A stretch of DNA of 20,298 bases, taken from NCBI GenBank assembly GCA_900541725.1, contig UQLB01000031.1, positions 1 through 20,298 on the forward strand, written 5' to 3'. This document shows, piece by piece, positions 1 to 7,347 of the stretch. Both the position numbers and the translations under genes were made by a program. Below the pieces are notes generated by a model. The model searched no databases. It worked only from the letters and a program-made list of their open reading frames with translations, and was not told where the DNA came from. The DNA comes from an uncultured Collinsella sp. (GTDB taxonomy: Bacteria > Actinomycetota > Coriobacteriia > Coriobacteriales > Coriobacteriaceae). Position 1 is the first letter of the stretch; each line of letters begins with the position of its first letter.

Positions 1-109
1 AGCTGCGGGAACGGCCTATCCGCTCAAAGTGTTCGGCTGAGATCGGAAATCAACCCAGGCCAATCGGCATGACTAAAAACGCCGTGAGGATCATAAGAGT
101 CAAATAGAC
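1..109. other. Left edge, unassigned
   Basis: No gene can be supported here. On plus, one frame is open from the window edge to a TGA at 38-40 and could be the last dozen codons of an upstream gene ending in ...YPLKVFG, but the piece is too short to judge. Nothing on minus between the transporter terminator and the edge looks like a gene start. Confidence 0.3.
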
Positions 110-146
110 AAAAAAGCGCGGGGCCGGTTTGATTCCGACCCCGCGC
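110..146 (-). terminator. Rho-independent terminator of the OPT transporter gene
   Basis: Two 12-nt arms (116-127 and 135-146, GCGCGGGG core) pair with one mismatch around a 7-nt loop. Read on minus the stem is followed by a run of six T (110-115). It sits 27 bases past the transporter stop codon, so it ends that minus-strand transcript. Confidence 0.85.
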
Positions 147-172
147 TCTGCGCTGGTGCGTTGTTGTTTGGT

Positions 173-1876
173 TTAGCCCAGCAGGCTCAGGCCAACAGAG
201 ATAAACGCCAGGATAACGCCGACGATAGACTCGCCGCCCAGCAGGCCGCTGGCGACGACCAAGCCCTGCTCCTGGAAGGCAGCATCCTTGGCGGCCTTCT
301 CCTCGTCCGAAAGACCGGCGGCGGCGTCGCGTTGTGCGGCCCACTTGTCGTAGGCGAGTTTGACGCAGGAGCCCAAGAAAGCCGTGAGCGACATATAGAA
401 CGGCAGGTACACGCCCAGGCCGATCATCATGGCCGGAATGCCGAGCCAGTACATGACGATGCCGGCGATAAAGCCGCCCGCAAACCACGGCACGCTCGGG
501 ATGCCCGAGACCATGGTGGCGACCACGCTTGCCTGCGCGGCAACGAAGCTCTTGTCGGGGCCGAAGGCGTCCGGACCATAGGCGGTGACGAGCGCGACCA
601 TGACGGCGGCGGCGACCAGGGCGCCCACGATGCCGCCGATGGCCTGGCCGACCCACTGTGCGCGCGGGTTGGTGCCCAGCACGGCACCGGCCTTAAAGTC
701 GTTCATGACGTCGCCCGCAAGGCCGCACGCTACGGCCACGATGCCGGCGATAAAGAACAGCTTGACCTGAGCGAGCTGCGCAAAGGCGGCAACGATGAGC
801 ATGACGATGAGGCCGAAGATTTCCATGGGGTCGATACCCGTCTGGCCGCAGCTCTGTGCACTCATGATGGTGGTGATAAAGGTGAACAGCGTGACGATGA
901 CGGCCGGGACGGGACCAAGGTCGAGCACGATGGCGATGATCACGGCGATGGCGGCAGCGCCCAGGCCGATGATACCGGCGTCGAGCTTAAGGGAGCCCGA
1001 GATGAGCGACTGCTCGTCGGTGTCGGTGGAGCTGTCGGCGGCGAGGCCGCGGACGATACCGGCGACCTGCGGCAAGATGTCCTTGAGGACGACGGCGACG
1101 CCAAAGCCCATCATGAGGCCCATACCCAGGGACTTAACAATGCCCTGTGCGGTCATAACGTCAAACAGACCGGCAGCGGTGCCGCCGACAATGATGCCAA
1201 AGTTGCCCAGAAGCGCGCCGGCAAACCAGAACGCGACGGGGGCGAAGCCCACCAAAAAGCCGATGGACAGCAACATGGGCGAGTTGTAGATGGCAAAGGT
1301 CACACCGGGGATATTGAGCGTGCACAGCATGCTGGGCACCACGCCCAGAGCGTCGCGAAGCACGCTGTAGATGCCTGCGATGGCCATGGAGCCAAAGAGC
1401 TGCTTGCCGGTCTTGCCGCCGGCCTCGGTAGCACGCAGGGTCTGAGCTGCGGCGTTGCCGGTGGGGAACTCCAGCGCGGCGTCCACGATAAAGTGACGGT
1501 GGATGAGCGCTGTCGCCAGAAGGCCCAAGACGGTGCCGGCGAGCGCCACGATAAACATGTCGAGCCAGCTGATCTGGTCGGCATAGCCCAGCATCCAGGC
1601 GCCCGGGATGGTAAACGCCAGGCCGCCGGCGACCATGGCGCCCGCGGACATGATGGTGTGGGTGACGTTGGCCTCGTTGAGGCTGGCGTTGCCCATGAGC
1701 TTCAGGAAGAACAGCGAGATGACGGCAGCGAAAATGATTGGCCAGGGGAGGGCGCCCATCTTGAGGGCCGTGTAGGCCGAGCTTGCCGTGATGATCACGC
1801 AGCCAAGGACGCCGATGACGACGCCGCGCAGCGTGAGTTGCCCGCGCATCGAAGCGCGGTTCGAGGGATTGCTCAT
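173..1876 (-). CDS. OPT-family oligopeptide transporter
   Basis: A 567-residue, very hydrophobic polytopic protein of the OPT (oligopeptide transporter / YSL) superfamily, expected in the cytoplasmic membrane and to import small peptides or metal-peptide complexes by secondary transport. The N-terminus (RGQLTLRGVVIGVLGCVIIT followed by SSAYTALKMGALPWPIIFAA) is the family's usual first helix, and the remainder alternates membrane helices with short loops to a hydrophobic C-terminus. The ATG at 1876 is preceded on minus by AAAGGAG about 7 bases upstream. The gene stands alone, divergent from coaX, with its own terminator at 110-146. The substrate cannot be read from the sequence. A long open frame lies antisense across the gene and is a GC-driven shadow. 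The peptide hydrolase genes near 14-17 kb suggest peptide use, but there is no direct link. Confidence 0.88.
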   Translation of the reverse strand: MSNPSNRASMRGQLTLRGVVIGVLGCVIITASSAYTALKMGALPWPIIFAAVISLFFLKLMGNASLNEANVTHTIMSAGAMVAGGLAFTIPGAWMLGYADQISWLDMFIVALAGTVLGLLATALIHRHFIVDAALEFPTGNAAAQTLRATEAGGKTGKQLFGSMAIAGIYSVLRDALGVVPSMLCTLNIPGVTFAIYNSPMLLSIGFLVGFAPVAFWFAGALLGNFGIIVGGTAAGLFDVMTAQGIVKSLGMGLMMGFGVAVVLKDILPQVAGIVRGLAADSSTDTDEQSLISGSLKLDAGIIGLGAAAIAVIIAIVLDLGPVPAVIVTLFTFITTIMSAQSCGQTGIDPMEIFGLIVMLIVAAFAQLAQVKLFFIAGIVAVACGLAGDVMNDFKAGAVLGTNPRAQWVGQAIGGIVGALVAAAVMVALVTAYGPDAFGPDKSFVAAQASVVATMVSGIPSVPWFAGGFIAGIVMYWLGIPAMMIGLGVYLPFYMSLTAFLGSCVKLAYDKWAAQRDAAAGLSDEEKAAKDAAFQEQGLVVASGLLGGESIVGVILAFISVGLSLLG

Positions 1877-1986
1877 ATTGAACTCCTTTGCGTATATCCG
1901 CTTCCCCCGGGAGCGCCGCTACGGATACGGCGCGGGAAGTCGGGTTACCAAGGGCCGCCGCGTGAGCTCGCGCACGACCGCGCACC

Positions 1987-2041
1987 AGTATAGCGGCAAG
2001 GTAGTCATTTTGGGATGACTGGTTTAGGTAGGCGATATACT
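1987..2041. promoter_or_regulatory. Divergent promoter region with an 18-bp dyad
   Basis: A TATACT -10-like hexamer lies at each side: 2036-2041 on plus (toward coaX) and 1992-1987 on minus (toward the transporter). Between them, 2003-2020 is a perfect inverted repeat, AGTCAT-N6-ATGACT. Neither -10 has a good -35 at 17 bp; on plus the half-site ATGACT occupies the -35 zone with a 15-bp gap. The arrangement suits a dimeric regulator binding between the two start sites, but no regulator gene is adjacent. Confidence 0.45.
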
Positions 2042-2068
2042 GCTGGGCAGACGAAAGGAGCGCCGACG

Positions 2069-2920
2069 ATGCTTAATGGGTGCGCATATATATTGACGGT
2101 CGACGTGGGCAACACGTTCATTCGCTTTGGCCTGTTTGCCGAGGATTCGGCCGCGGCGCAGGAATGTCCGCTTGCGACGTGCGAGATCACCACGCCGTCG
2201 AGCATCACAGCAGACGAGGCGCGCATGCGTCTCGTGCAGGTCATGGCCGCACTGGCGGCCGATGCGGGCATGCCGGGTGTGCTCGTACCCGCCGCGGCCG
2301 TGCTGAGCTGCGTGGTCCCGGCGCTCGAGCGCCCGTGGAAGGCGGCACTTTCCCGCACCTGCACGGGGCGCGTTCTTACCGTGGGACCGGGCCTCAAGAC
2401 TGGCATGCCCGTGCACTACGACGATCCGGCCGAGATCGGTCCCGACCGCATCGCCGATGCCGTGGCGGCCCGCGCCGTCTACGGCTCTCCGTGCATCGTG
2501 ATCGACCTGGGCACGACGACCAATATTGAGGTCATCGACGCGCACGGCACCTTTGTGGGCGGCGTCATCGCGCCGGGTCTGGCGCTCGGTGCCCGGTCGC
2601 TTTCGGCCGCTGCGGCGCGCCTGCCGCAGGTCGAGCCCTCGGCACCCACGCATGTGATCGGTCGCAACACGCGCGAGGCCATGCGCTCGGGCGTGGTCTT
2701 GGGCGAGGTGGCCCGCATCGACGGCATGCTCGACATGGTGCTCGCCGAGATGCGCGCGACCAAGGCCGCGGGGGAGGGCGACGTGCCCATCGTCATTACC
2801 GGCGACGACGCCGAGGCGCTCGCGGCGTTGGTCGGCCATAGCCTGACGGTAGACGACGCGCTGACGCTGCGGGGTCTCGCCGAGCTCTACCGCATCAACC
2901 AAAAGCCCCGCCGCGTGTAA
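2069..2920 (+). CDS. coaX: Type III pantothenate kinase
   Basis: Catalyses ATP-dependent phosphorylation of pantothenate, the first step of coenzyme A synthesis, in the cytosol. The 283-residue protein has the ASKHA-fold signatures of CoaX: DVGNT at residues 12-16 (phosphate 1 loop), GPDR at 124-127 (substrate side), DLGTTT at 146-151 (phosphate 2 loop) and GGVIAPG at 164-170. It is slightly longer than the usual ~255-260 residues. The frame is open 18 codons further upstream, but ATG 2069 is preferred because GAAAGGAG (2053-2060) sits 8 bases before it. Transcription probably starts from the divergent region upstream. The stop codon overlaps the left arm of a strong hairpin (2919-2957), so the gene appears monocistronic. 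Confidence 0.92.
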   Translation: MLNGCAYILTVDVGNTFIRFGLFAEDSAAAQECPLATCEITTPSSITADEARMRLVQVMAALAADAGMPGVLVPAAAVLSCVVPALERPWKAALSRTCTGRVLTVGPGLKTGMPVHYDDPAEIGPDRIADAVAARAVYGSPCIVIDLGTTTNIEVIDAHGTFVGGVIAPGLALGARSLSAAAARLPQVEPSAPTHVIGRNTREAMRSGVVLGEVARIDGMLDMVLAEMRATKAAGEGDVPIVITGDDAEALAALVGHSLTVDDALTLRGLAELYRINQKPRRV

Positions 2921-2957
2921 AGGTGAGGGCGCCGGTGGGACAAACGCCCCCACCTTT
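2919..2957 (+). terminator. Terminator-like hairpin after coaX
   Basis: Thirteen-nt arms (2919-2931 AAAGGTGAGGGCG, 2945-2957) pair with a single A/C mismatch around a 13-nt loop. The left arm begins inside the TAA stop. No U-run follows except the TTT closing the stem, so it is a terminator or a 3'-end stabiliser rather than a textbook intrinsic terminator. The loop contains GGGACAAA, reminiscent of the GGGACAGG loops described at 4924, 7184 and 9808. Confidence 0.55.
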
Positions 2958-2961
2958 CACC

Positions 2962-2970
2962 TGCTACAAT
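2962..2970 (+). promoter_or_regulatory. Extended -10 promoter for dCMP deaminase
   Basis: TGCTACAAT matches an extended -10 (TGn plus TACAAT at 2965-2970). It lies directly after the coaX hairpin and 34 bases before the start codon of the next gene. No convincing -35 is present, which is compatible with extended -10 promoters. Confidence 0.45.
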
Positions 2971-3004
2971 GGGTCAAACTATTGCGATTACGGAGGTGTC
3001 TGCC

Positions 3005-3529
3005 ATGTCGGACGATCTTCATCAAACTTCGTCAGGCAAGCGCCTGGACGTCATTAGCTGGGACGAGTTCTTTATGAGCGTGGCCATCGCCGCGCAGCGT
3101 CGCAGCAAGGACCCCAACACGCAGGTGGGTGCGTGCATCGCCAACACCAACCACCGCATCCTTTCGGTGGGCTACAACGGTACACCCTCGGCGCTCAACG
3201 ACGACTTTTTTCCGTGGGGTACGAGCGACGACCCGCTGCAGGACAAGCACAACTACGTGGTCCATGCCGAGGCCAACGCCGTGCTCAACTACCGTGGCTC
3301 GCTCAAGGACCTCGAGGGTTCCACGGTCTACGTCACGCTGTTCCCGTGCCACGACTGCGCCAAGATTTTGGCTCAGGTGGGCGTGGGCGAGGTCGTCTAC
3401 CTGGACAACAAGTACGCCGACACCGATGACGGACGCATCAGCCGCCGCATCCTCGACTCCTGTGGCATCAGCTACCGCCAGGTTATCGTCGATGTTCATA
3501 TTGGTACCGGGGGACAAACTCAGCAGTAG
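3005..3529 (+). CDS. Deoxycytidylate (dCMP) deaminase
   Basis: A zinc-dependent cytidine/deoxycytidylate deaminase of 174 residues that converts dCMP to dUMP, feeding thymidylate synthesis. The zinc site is explicit: HAE at residues 87-89 (ligand His and catalytic Glu) and PCHDC at 114-118 (two Cys ligands). The segment DPNTQVGACIANTNHRIL near 36-53 is the usual N-terminal core of ComEB/dCMP deaminases, and the length fits the family. ATG 3005 has GGAGG at 2992-2996, 8 bases upstream; an in-frame ATG at 2969 overlaps the promoter -10 and is less likely. The last eight residues (GTGGQTQQ) extend past the usual core and are low in information. The gene probably has its own promoter at 2962-2970. 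Confidence 0.9.
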   Translation: MSDDLHQTSSGKRLDVISWDEFFMSVAIAAQRRSKDPNTQVGACIANTNHRILSVGYNGTPSALNDDFFPWGTSDDPLQDKHNYVVHAEANAVLNYRGSLKDLEGSTVYVTLFPCHDCAKILAQVGVGEVVYLDNKYADTDDGRISRRILDSCGISYRQVIVDVHIGTGGQTQQ

Positions 3530-3667
3530 CGGCAGCCTGTGTTAGCGTCGGGCGCCGGCAAAAGCAGCTCAAAGAGCCCCGTCCCAAATTGACTACTCGT
3601 GAAAGTCGCGTCTGCGCGCATGGACGGCTCGTGAGCGGGTACACGGCTGTAGTAACATAGCTCTGTC

Positions 3668-3683
3668 CGCGGGCGCGCCCGCG
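3668..3683. promoter_or_regulatory. Perfect 16-bp GC palindrome before nifU
   Basis: CGCGGGCGCGCCCGCG is a perfect palindrome about 8 bases before the ribosome site of the NifU gene. A possible -10 (TAACAT, 3653-3658) lies just upstream, so the palindrome would sit at or near the transcript 5' end. It could be an operator or a 5' mRNA hairpin. The rest of 3530-3705 shows no gene. Confidence 0.4.
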
Positions 3684-3705
3684 TTATTGTGAGAAAGGAG
3701 CCCCT

Positions 3706-3984
3706 GTGGCTGTTAACGAAGAGCTGCTTAAGAAGGTTCTTGAAGAGATTCGCCCCAACCTACAGGCCGACGGCGGCGACATGGAGTATATAGGCGTTGA
3801 TGACGAGGGCGTCGTCAAGCTGGAGCTTCAGGGCGCCTGTGCCGGTTGTCCCATGAGCGCCCTGACGCTTTCCATGGGCATCGAGCGTATCCTCAAGGAG
3901 CACGTGCCCGGCGTTACGCGTGTCGAGCAGGTCAATGCCTCCGGCGAGACCGATGACCTGTACGACGAGTATGCGCCGTTCTAA
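3706..3984 (+). CDS. NifU-type iron-sulfur scaffold (C-terminal domain only)
   Basis: A 92-residue protein consisting of the NifU C-terminal domain alone (Nfu type), which binds an Fe-S cluster and passes it to apo-proteins in the cytosol. The diagnostic segments are RPNLQADGGD (residues 16-25) and GACAGCPMS with the cluster-binding C45-x-x-C48. The acidic tail (ETDDLYDEYAPF) is not part of the core. Start is GTG 3706, chosen because GAAAGGAG (3692-3699) is 6 bases upstream and the protein then begins MAVNEELLKKVLEEIRP, as is normal for the family. No other Fe-S assembly genes are visible in the window, so it is a stand-alone carrier. A GC palindrome lies in its leader. Confidence 0.9.
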   Translation: MAVNEELLKKVLEEIRPNLQADGGDMEYIGVDDEGVVKLELQGACAGCPMSALTLSMGIERILKEHVPGVTRVEQVNASGETDDLYDEYAPF

Positions 3985-3997
3985 GAAGTGAAAGCTG

Positions 3998-4066
3998 CGG
4001 GCGATATGCTCCGCATAGACGTCACGCCCGAATATGCGGCTGCGAGCGCAAGGCCCGCGGCCGCAT
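3998..4066 (+). other. Two stem-loops between nifU and lgt
   Basis: CGGGCG (3998-4003) can pair with CGCCCG (4025-4030), and ATGCGGC (4034-4040) with GCCGCAT (4060-4066). The second is followed by a short TTTGT. Together they may form a weak terminator after the nifU gene, or a leader structure for lgt. Confidence 0.35.
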
Positions 4067-4093
4067 TTGTATGTAGGGAGCAGGGGGACCGAT

Positions 4094-4915
4094 ATGCTCA
4101 ACGACCTCTACCATATGCTTGATCCCGTCGCCATCTCGGCGGGGCCCATCACCATCTACTGGTACGGCTTGGCCTATGTGGTCGGAGCTCTGCTCACGGC
4201 GGTCGTCATGTACCGCACGCAGCGCCGTTGGGGTTTTGACATTACGGTTGACGACCTGACGAGTGTCGTGGTCGGCGTGGTCTTTGGCCTTATCATTGGC
4301 GCCCGCCTGTTCTACGTCATCTTTTACGGCGACGGCTACTACTGGGCGCATCCGCTCGAGATCTTTGCTACCAATGAAGGCGGCATGAGCTTCCATGGCG
4401 GCCTGGTGGGCGGCATCATCGGCGGCGTGCTCGTGTGCCGCATGTACAAGCTCGACGCCTGGACCATCGCCGACCTTGCCGTTATCGGTGCTCCGCTGGC
4501 CTTATGTCTGGGACGCTGCGCCAACTTTGTCAACGGCGAGCTGTGGGGCAAGCCGACCGATCTGCCCTGGGGCGTGATCTTTGGCGGCACCGCGGGCGAT
4601 ATGCCGCGCCATCCCTCCCAGCTCTACGAGGCGTTTCTTGAGGGCATCGTGCTCTTTTGCATCCTGCAGGTGCTCAGCCGCAAAAAGCCGCTATTGCCCC
4701 AGGGTACGTTTATGGGCGTCTTTGTGATGGGCTACGGCATCGTTCGCTTTTTGATTGAGTTTGTGCGCGTGCCCGATGCGCAGCTGGGCTATCTGCTGGG
4801 CGGCGTCATCACCATGGGTCAGCTGCTGAGCCTGCCGCTCGTAATCGCGGGCCTGGCGCTCATCATCTTCGCCCGACACCGCAACCAGCCCCAGCGCGTC
4901 TACCTGGACGCCTAA
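4094..4915 (+). CDS. lgt: Prolipoprotein diacylglyceryl transferase
   Basis: Transfers the diacylglyceryl group from phosphatidylglycerol to the lipobox cysteine of prolipoproteins, the first step of lipoprotein maturation in the cytoplasmic membrane. The 273-residue polytopic protein carries the family's HGGL (residues 101-104) and the Lgt signature GRCANFVNGELWG (140-152), followed by PRHPSQLYEA. Length is normal. ATG 4094 has a purine-rich GGAGCAGGGGG sequence upstream; the frame is open 20 codons further but those overlap the intercistronic hairpins. The gene is followed 8 bases after its stop by a GGGACAGG stem-loop that may act as its 3' end. No lipoprotein signal peptidase gene is nearby. 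Confidence 0.94.
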   Translation: MLNDLYHMLDPVAISAGPITIYWYGLAYVVGALLTAVVMYRTQRRWGFDITVDDLTSVVVGVVFGLIIGARLFYVIFYGDGYYWAHPLEIFATNEGGMSFHGGLVGGIIGGVLVCRMYKLDAWTIADLAVIGAPLALCLGRCANFVNGELWGKPTDLPWGVIFGGTAGDMPRHPSQLYEAFLEGIVLFCILQVLSRKKPLLPQGTFMGVFVMGYGIVRFLIEFVRVPDAQLGYLLGGVITMGQLLSLPLVIAGLALIIFARHRNQPQRVYLDA

Positions 4916-4923
4916 CCACCAAA

Positions 4924-4958
4924 ACCACCACAAAGGGGACAGGCACCTTTGTGGTGGT
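4924..4958 (+). repeat. GGGACAGG stem-loop, copy 1
   Basis: A perfect 13-bp stem (4924-4936 ACCACCACAAAGG, 4946-4958) with a 9-nt loop GGACAGGCA. The core AAAGGGGACAGG is shared with copies at 7184 and 9808, while the outer arm sequence differs. It begins 8 bases after the lgt stop. No U-tract follows. Confidence 0.7.
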
Positions 4959-4998
4959 CTTGCCGAGTTTGATAGGTTTCTAGAAAGGCTTTCGGACT

Positions 4999-7182
4999 GT
5001 GAAGGATTCCGACCTCTCCACAACGGCTGCGCGCGACGCTGCCCGCATCGTCTGGTTTAAGCGTTACCCCGCCAAGCAGACGCTCATCGCATTTTTGCTC
5101 GCGCTGTTGGCGACCACGGCGTTTTCCATCGATCCCGCCCCGGTGTCGAGCAACGCAGTCTTGGCAATTGACCCCAAAGCCTCGGGCATGCTGTACGTGT
5201 GCTACGAGGTGCTCCTCTCGTTTGCCGGCCATACCGACGCGGTCATGCTGCTTGCGCTTGCCTGCCTGCTCACGCTGCCGTTTCGCTACGTATTCTTTGG
5301 CCGCGGCGACGCCTGGCGTCCCTCGGTGATCCTTCCGTCGCTGTTCTTTGCCGTCTGCATGGTGTTTGGCCGCAGCTACGACCTCACCGATTCGGCCGAG
5401 ATCGTGCTCGGCGACAAGGCCCGCATTATCTGTGCCTGGATAGGCGGTGCGGGCTGGATGCTCTTGGCGGTCGTTGCCTTCTATCTGGCTTTTGAGTGTC
5501 TAGATTGGCTGAGCTCTCGGCGCATTCCGTTTTCTGAAGCGCACTTTGGCCGCGTATGGCGTGTGGCTCACGCCGTGCTCTCGGTCCATCCCTTTGCCGG
5601 GCCCTTCCTGGTGCTTATGGTCGCCTGGGCGCCCACGCTCATCGCTTCGCTGCCCGGCCTTTTTATGGGAGATACGGGTGCGCAGATTCGCCAGTGGTTC
5701 AACTACCCCAACGGCACGAGTGACTACCTGCGTCTGCTCAATCCCAATGTGCTGCTCAACGGACATCACCCCGTGGTGCATACGGCTATCATCGGTTCGT
5801 GCGTCCAGCTGGGGCTTTCACTGTTCAACAGCGCCAATGCAGGTCTTGCCATCTACACCTGCGCTCAGTTCGTCATTACGGCCGCCTGCATGGCCTATTC
5901 CATCTCGTCGCTGCGCAAGCTGGGCGTGAGCCTGCCGGTCCGCGGCGTAATCCTGCTGTTCTTTGTGTTTATGCCCATGTTCTCCAACTACGCGGCCTTG
6001 CTTACCAAAGACGTGCTGTTTGCCGACGCGTTTTTGGTGCTGTTGGTGCAGACCGTGAAGCTCGTGGCCTGCGGCCTGCCCCGTCGCGATGCCAATGTCG
6101 AGCGTGCAGGCGAACAGAGGCCTGTGCTCTTTGCGCGCCACGACTGGCTGCTGCTCGCTCTGGGCGCCATGGGTTCCACGTTTCTGCGCAATGGCGGCCT
6201 GGTGTTTCCCCTGGCGGCATGCGTGATCGCGGCGGCGTTTTGCGCGTGGGACGCGCATGTGGCTCGTCGTGCGGCCAAACAGGCTGGTGCTGAGCCTTCG
6301 GGCGCCATCCCGCGTTTCCGCTGGGTGGGCGTTCTTGCGGTGCTTGCGCTCTGTCTTGCCTCCAATATGTACTTCACCAAGGTCTTTATGCCGGCGCACG
6401 ACATCACGCCTGGTTCCAAGCGCGAAATCCTCTCGATTCCGTTCCAGCAGACGGCTCGTTTCGTCCAAAAGCACGACGGCCTCAACTCGGGTGTCAACCC
6501 CACGGTTAAGGAGGACGGCACCATCGTGGAGGCTCCTTGCGACGGCTTGGTGACCGACGAAGAGCGTGCCGTGATCGACCGTGTGCTCAAGTACGAGAAT
6601 CTGGGCCGCCGTTACAACCCGGATAAGTCGGACGCTGTCAAAAATTGCTTCAACGAGTACGCCTCGCAGGAGGACATCAAGGCCTATTTTGAGGTGTGGG
6701 CCCAGATGTTCAAAAAGGATCCCGAGTGCTATATCTCGGCGCTCATCAATAACTACTACGGCTACTTTTATCCGAGTGCCCGCGATGCGTGGGTCTACAG
6801 CACGGCGCGCAGTGCCGAGATTATGGCAAAGCCCGATAACCTCAAGTACTTCGACTTCCATCCGGTCGATAGCAAGGTTGTGCGCTGGTGCGACCACCTG
6901 ATCAACCTGTATCGCGTGGCGGTGCAGCGCATCCCGTTTATCTCGCTCACCATGAGCTCGGCCACCTATGTGTGGATCATGATCGCCGTGGTGGTCTATC
7001 TGCTACGTCGTCATTCGTGGCGCGGGCTGGCCATTTGGGTGCCGCTGCTGGGCGTGCTCGCCGTGTGCCTGATCGGTCCCTGCAACGGCTCGACCTACAT
7101 GCGCTACCTGTATCCGGTCATCGCCTGCATGCCCTTTGCCATCGGCGCCACCATCACCCGCAGCGACCTCCTCTGGTCCTAA
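4999..7182 (+). CDS. Large polytopic membrane protein, DUF6020-like
   Basis: A 727-residue integral membrane protein with about 12 hydrophobic segments. A first block of helices lies within residues 20-180, a second within 200-430, then comes an extracytoplasmic-looking soluble region (roughly 470-640, rich in K, D, Y and N) and a final helix cluster at about 650-727. The segment with GDTGAQIRQWFNYPN, NPNVLLNGHHPVVHT and LLTKDVLF resembles DUF6020 / GT-C-like membrane proteins of Coriobacteriia, which suggests a cell-surface glycan or lipid-linked sugar role, but no catalytic motif is certain. Start is GTG 4999, with GAAAGG (4983-4988) about 10 bases upstream. It is flanked on both sides by GGGACAGG stem-loops; the second begins one base after its stop. 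Probably monocistronic. Confidence 0.8.
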   Translation: MKDSDLSTTAARDAARIVWFKRYPAKQTLIAFLLALLATTAFSIDPAPVSSNAVLAIDPKASGMLYVCYEVLLSFAGHTDAVMLLALACLLTLPFRYVFFGRGDAWRPSVILPSLFFAVCMVFGRSYDLTDSAEIVLGDKARIICAWIGGAGWMLLAVVAFYLAFECLDWLSSRRIPFSEAHFGRVWRVAHAVLSVHPFAGPFLVLMVAWAPTLIASLPGLFMGDTGAQIRQWFNYPNGTSDYLRLLNPNVLLNGHHPVVHTAIIGSCVQLGLSLFNSANAGLAIYTCAQFVITAACMAYSISSLRKLGVSLPVRGVILLFFVFMPMFSNYAALLTKDVLFADAFLVLLVQTVKLVACGLPRRDANVERAGEQRPVLFARHDWLLLALGAMGSTFLRNGGLVFPLAACVIAAAFCAWDAHVARRAAKQAGAEPSGAIPRFRWVGVLAVLALCLASNMYFTKVFMPAHDITPGSKREILSIPFQQTARFVQKHDGLNSGVNPTVKEDGTIVEAPCDGLVTDEERAVIDRVLKYENLGRRYNPDKSDAVKNCFNEYASQEDIKAYFEVWAQMFKKDPECYISALINNYYGYFYPSARDAWVYSTARSAEIMAKPDNLKYFDFHPVDSKVVRWCDHLINLYRVAVQRIPFISLTMSSATYVWIMIAVVVYLLRRHSWRGLAIWVPLLGVLAVCLIGPCNGSTYMRYLYPVIACMPFAIGATITRSDLLWS

Positions 7183-7183
7183 T

Positions 7184-7216
7184 TTGGTGCAAAGGGGACA
7201 GGTTACTTTGCACCAA
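7184..7216 (+). repeat. GGGACAGG stem-loop, copy 2
   Basis: A perfect 11-bp stem (7184-7194 TTGGTGCAAAG, 7206-7216) with an 11-nt loop GGGACAGGTTA, one base after the stop of the preceding gene. It has the same loop core as copies 1 and 3, with unrelated outer arms. Confidence 0.7.
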
Positions 7217-7347
7217 GGGGCTGTATCATCACGACGCCTTCATTTTGGGGTTTATCTCGCAGGCCAGTAGGTATATCATAACGACGTTTGTTTATATTGC
7301 CCGAGCATCTGCGCTGGGCTTTAGGTCGAAACCGATAGGAGACACGT

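Noticed and set aside
161..1993. Long plus-strand open frame (610 codons) antisense to the OPT transporter
   Set aside because: The peptide is His/Asp/Gly/Arg-rich without motifs or a ribosome site, while the minus strand codes a clear membrane transporter. It is a GC-driven shadow.
3589..3594. TTGACT as a -35 for the NifU gene
   Set aside because: No -10 occurs 16-19 bp downstream; the nearest -10-like TAACAT is more than 55 bp away.
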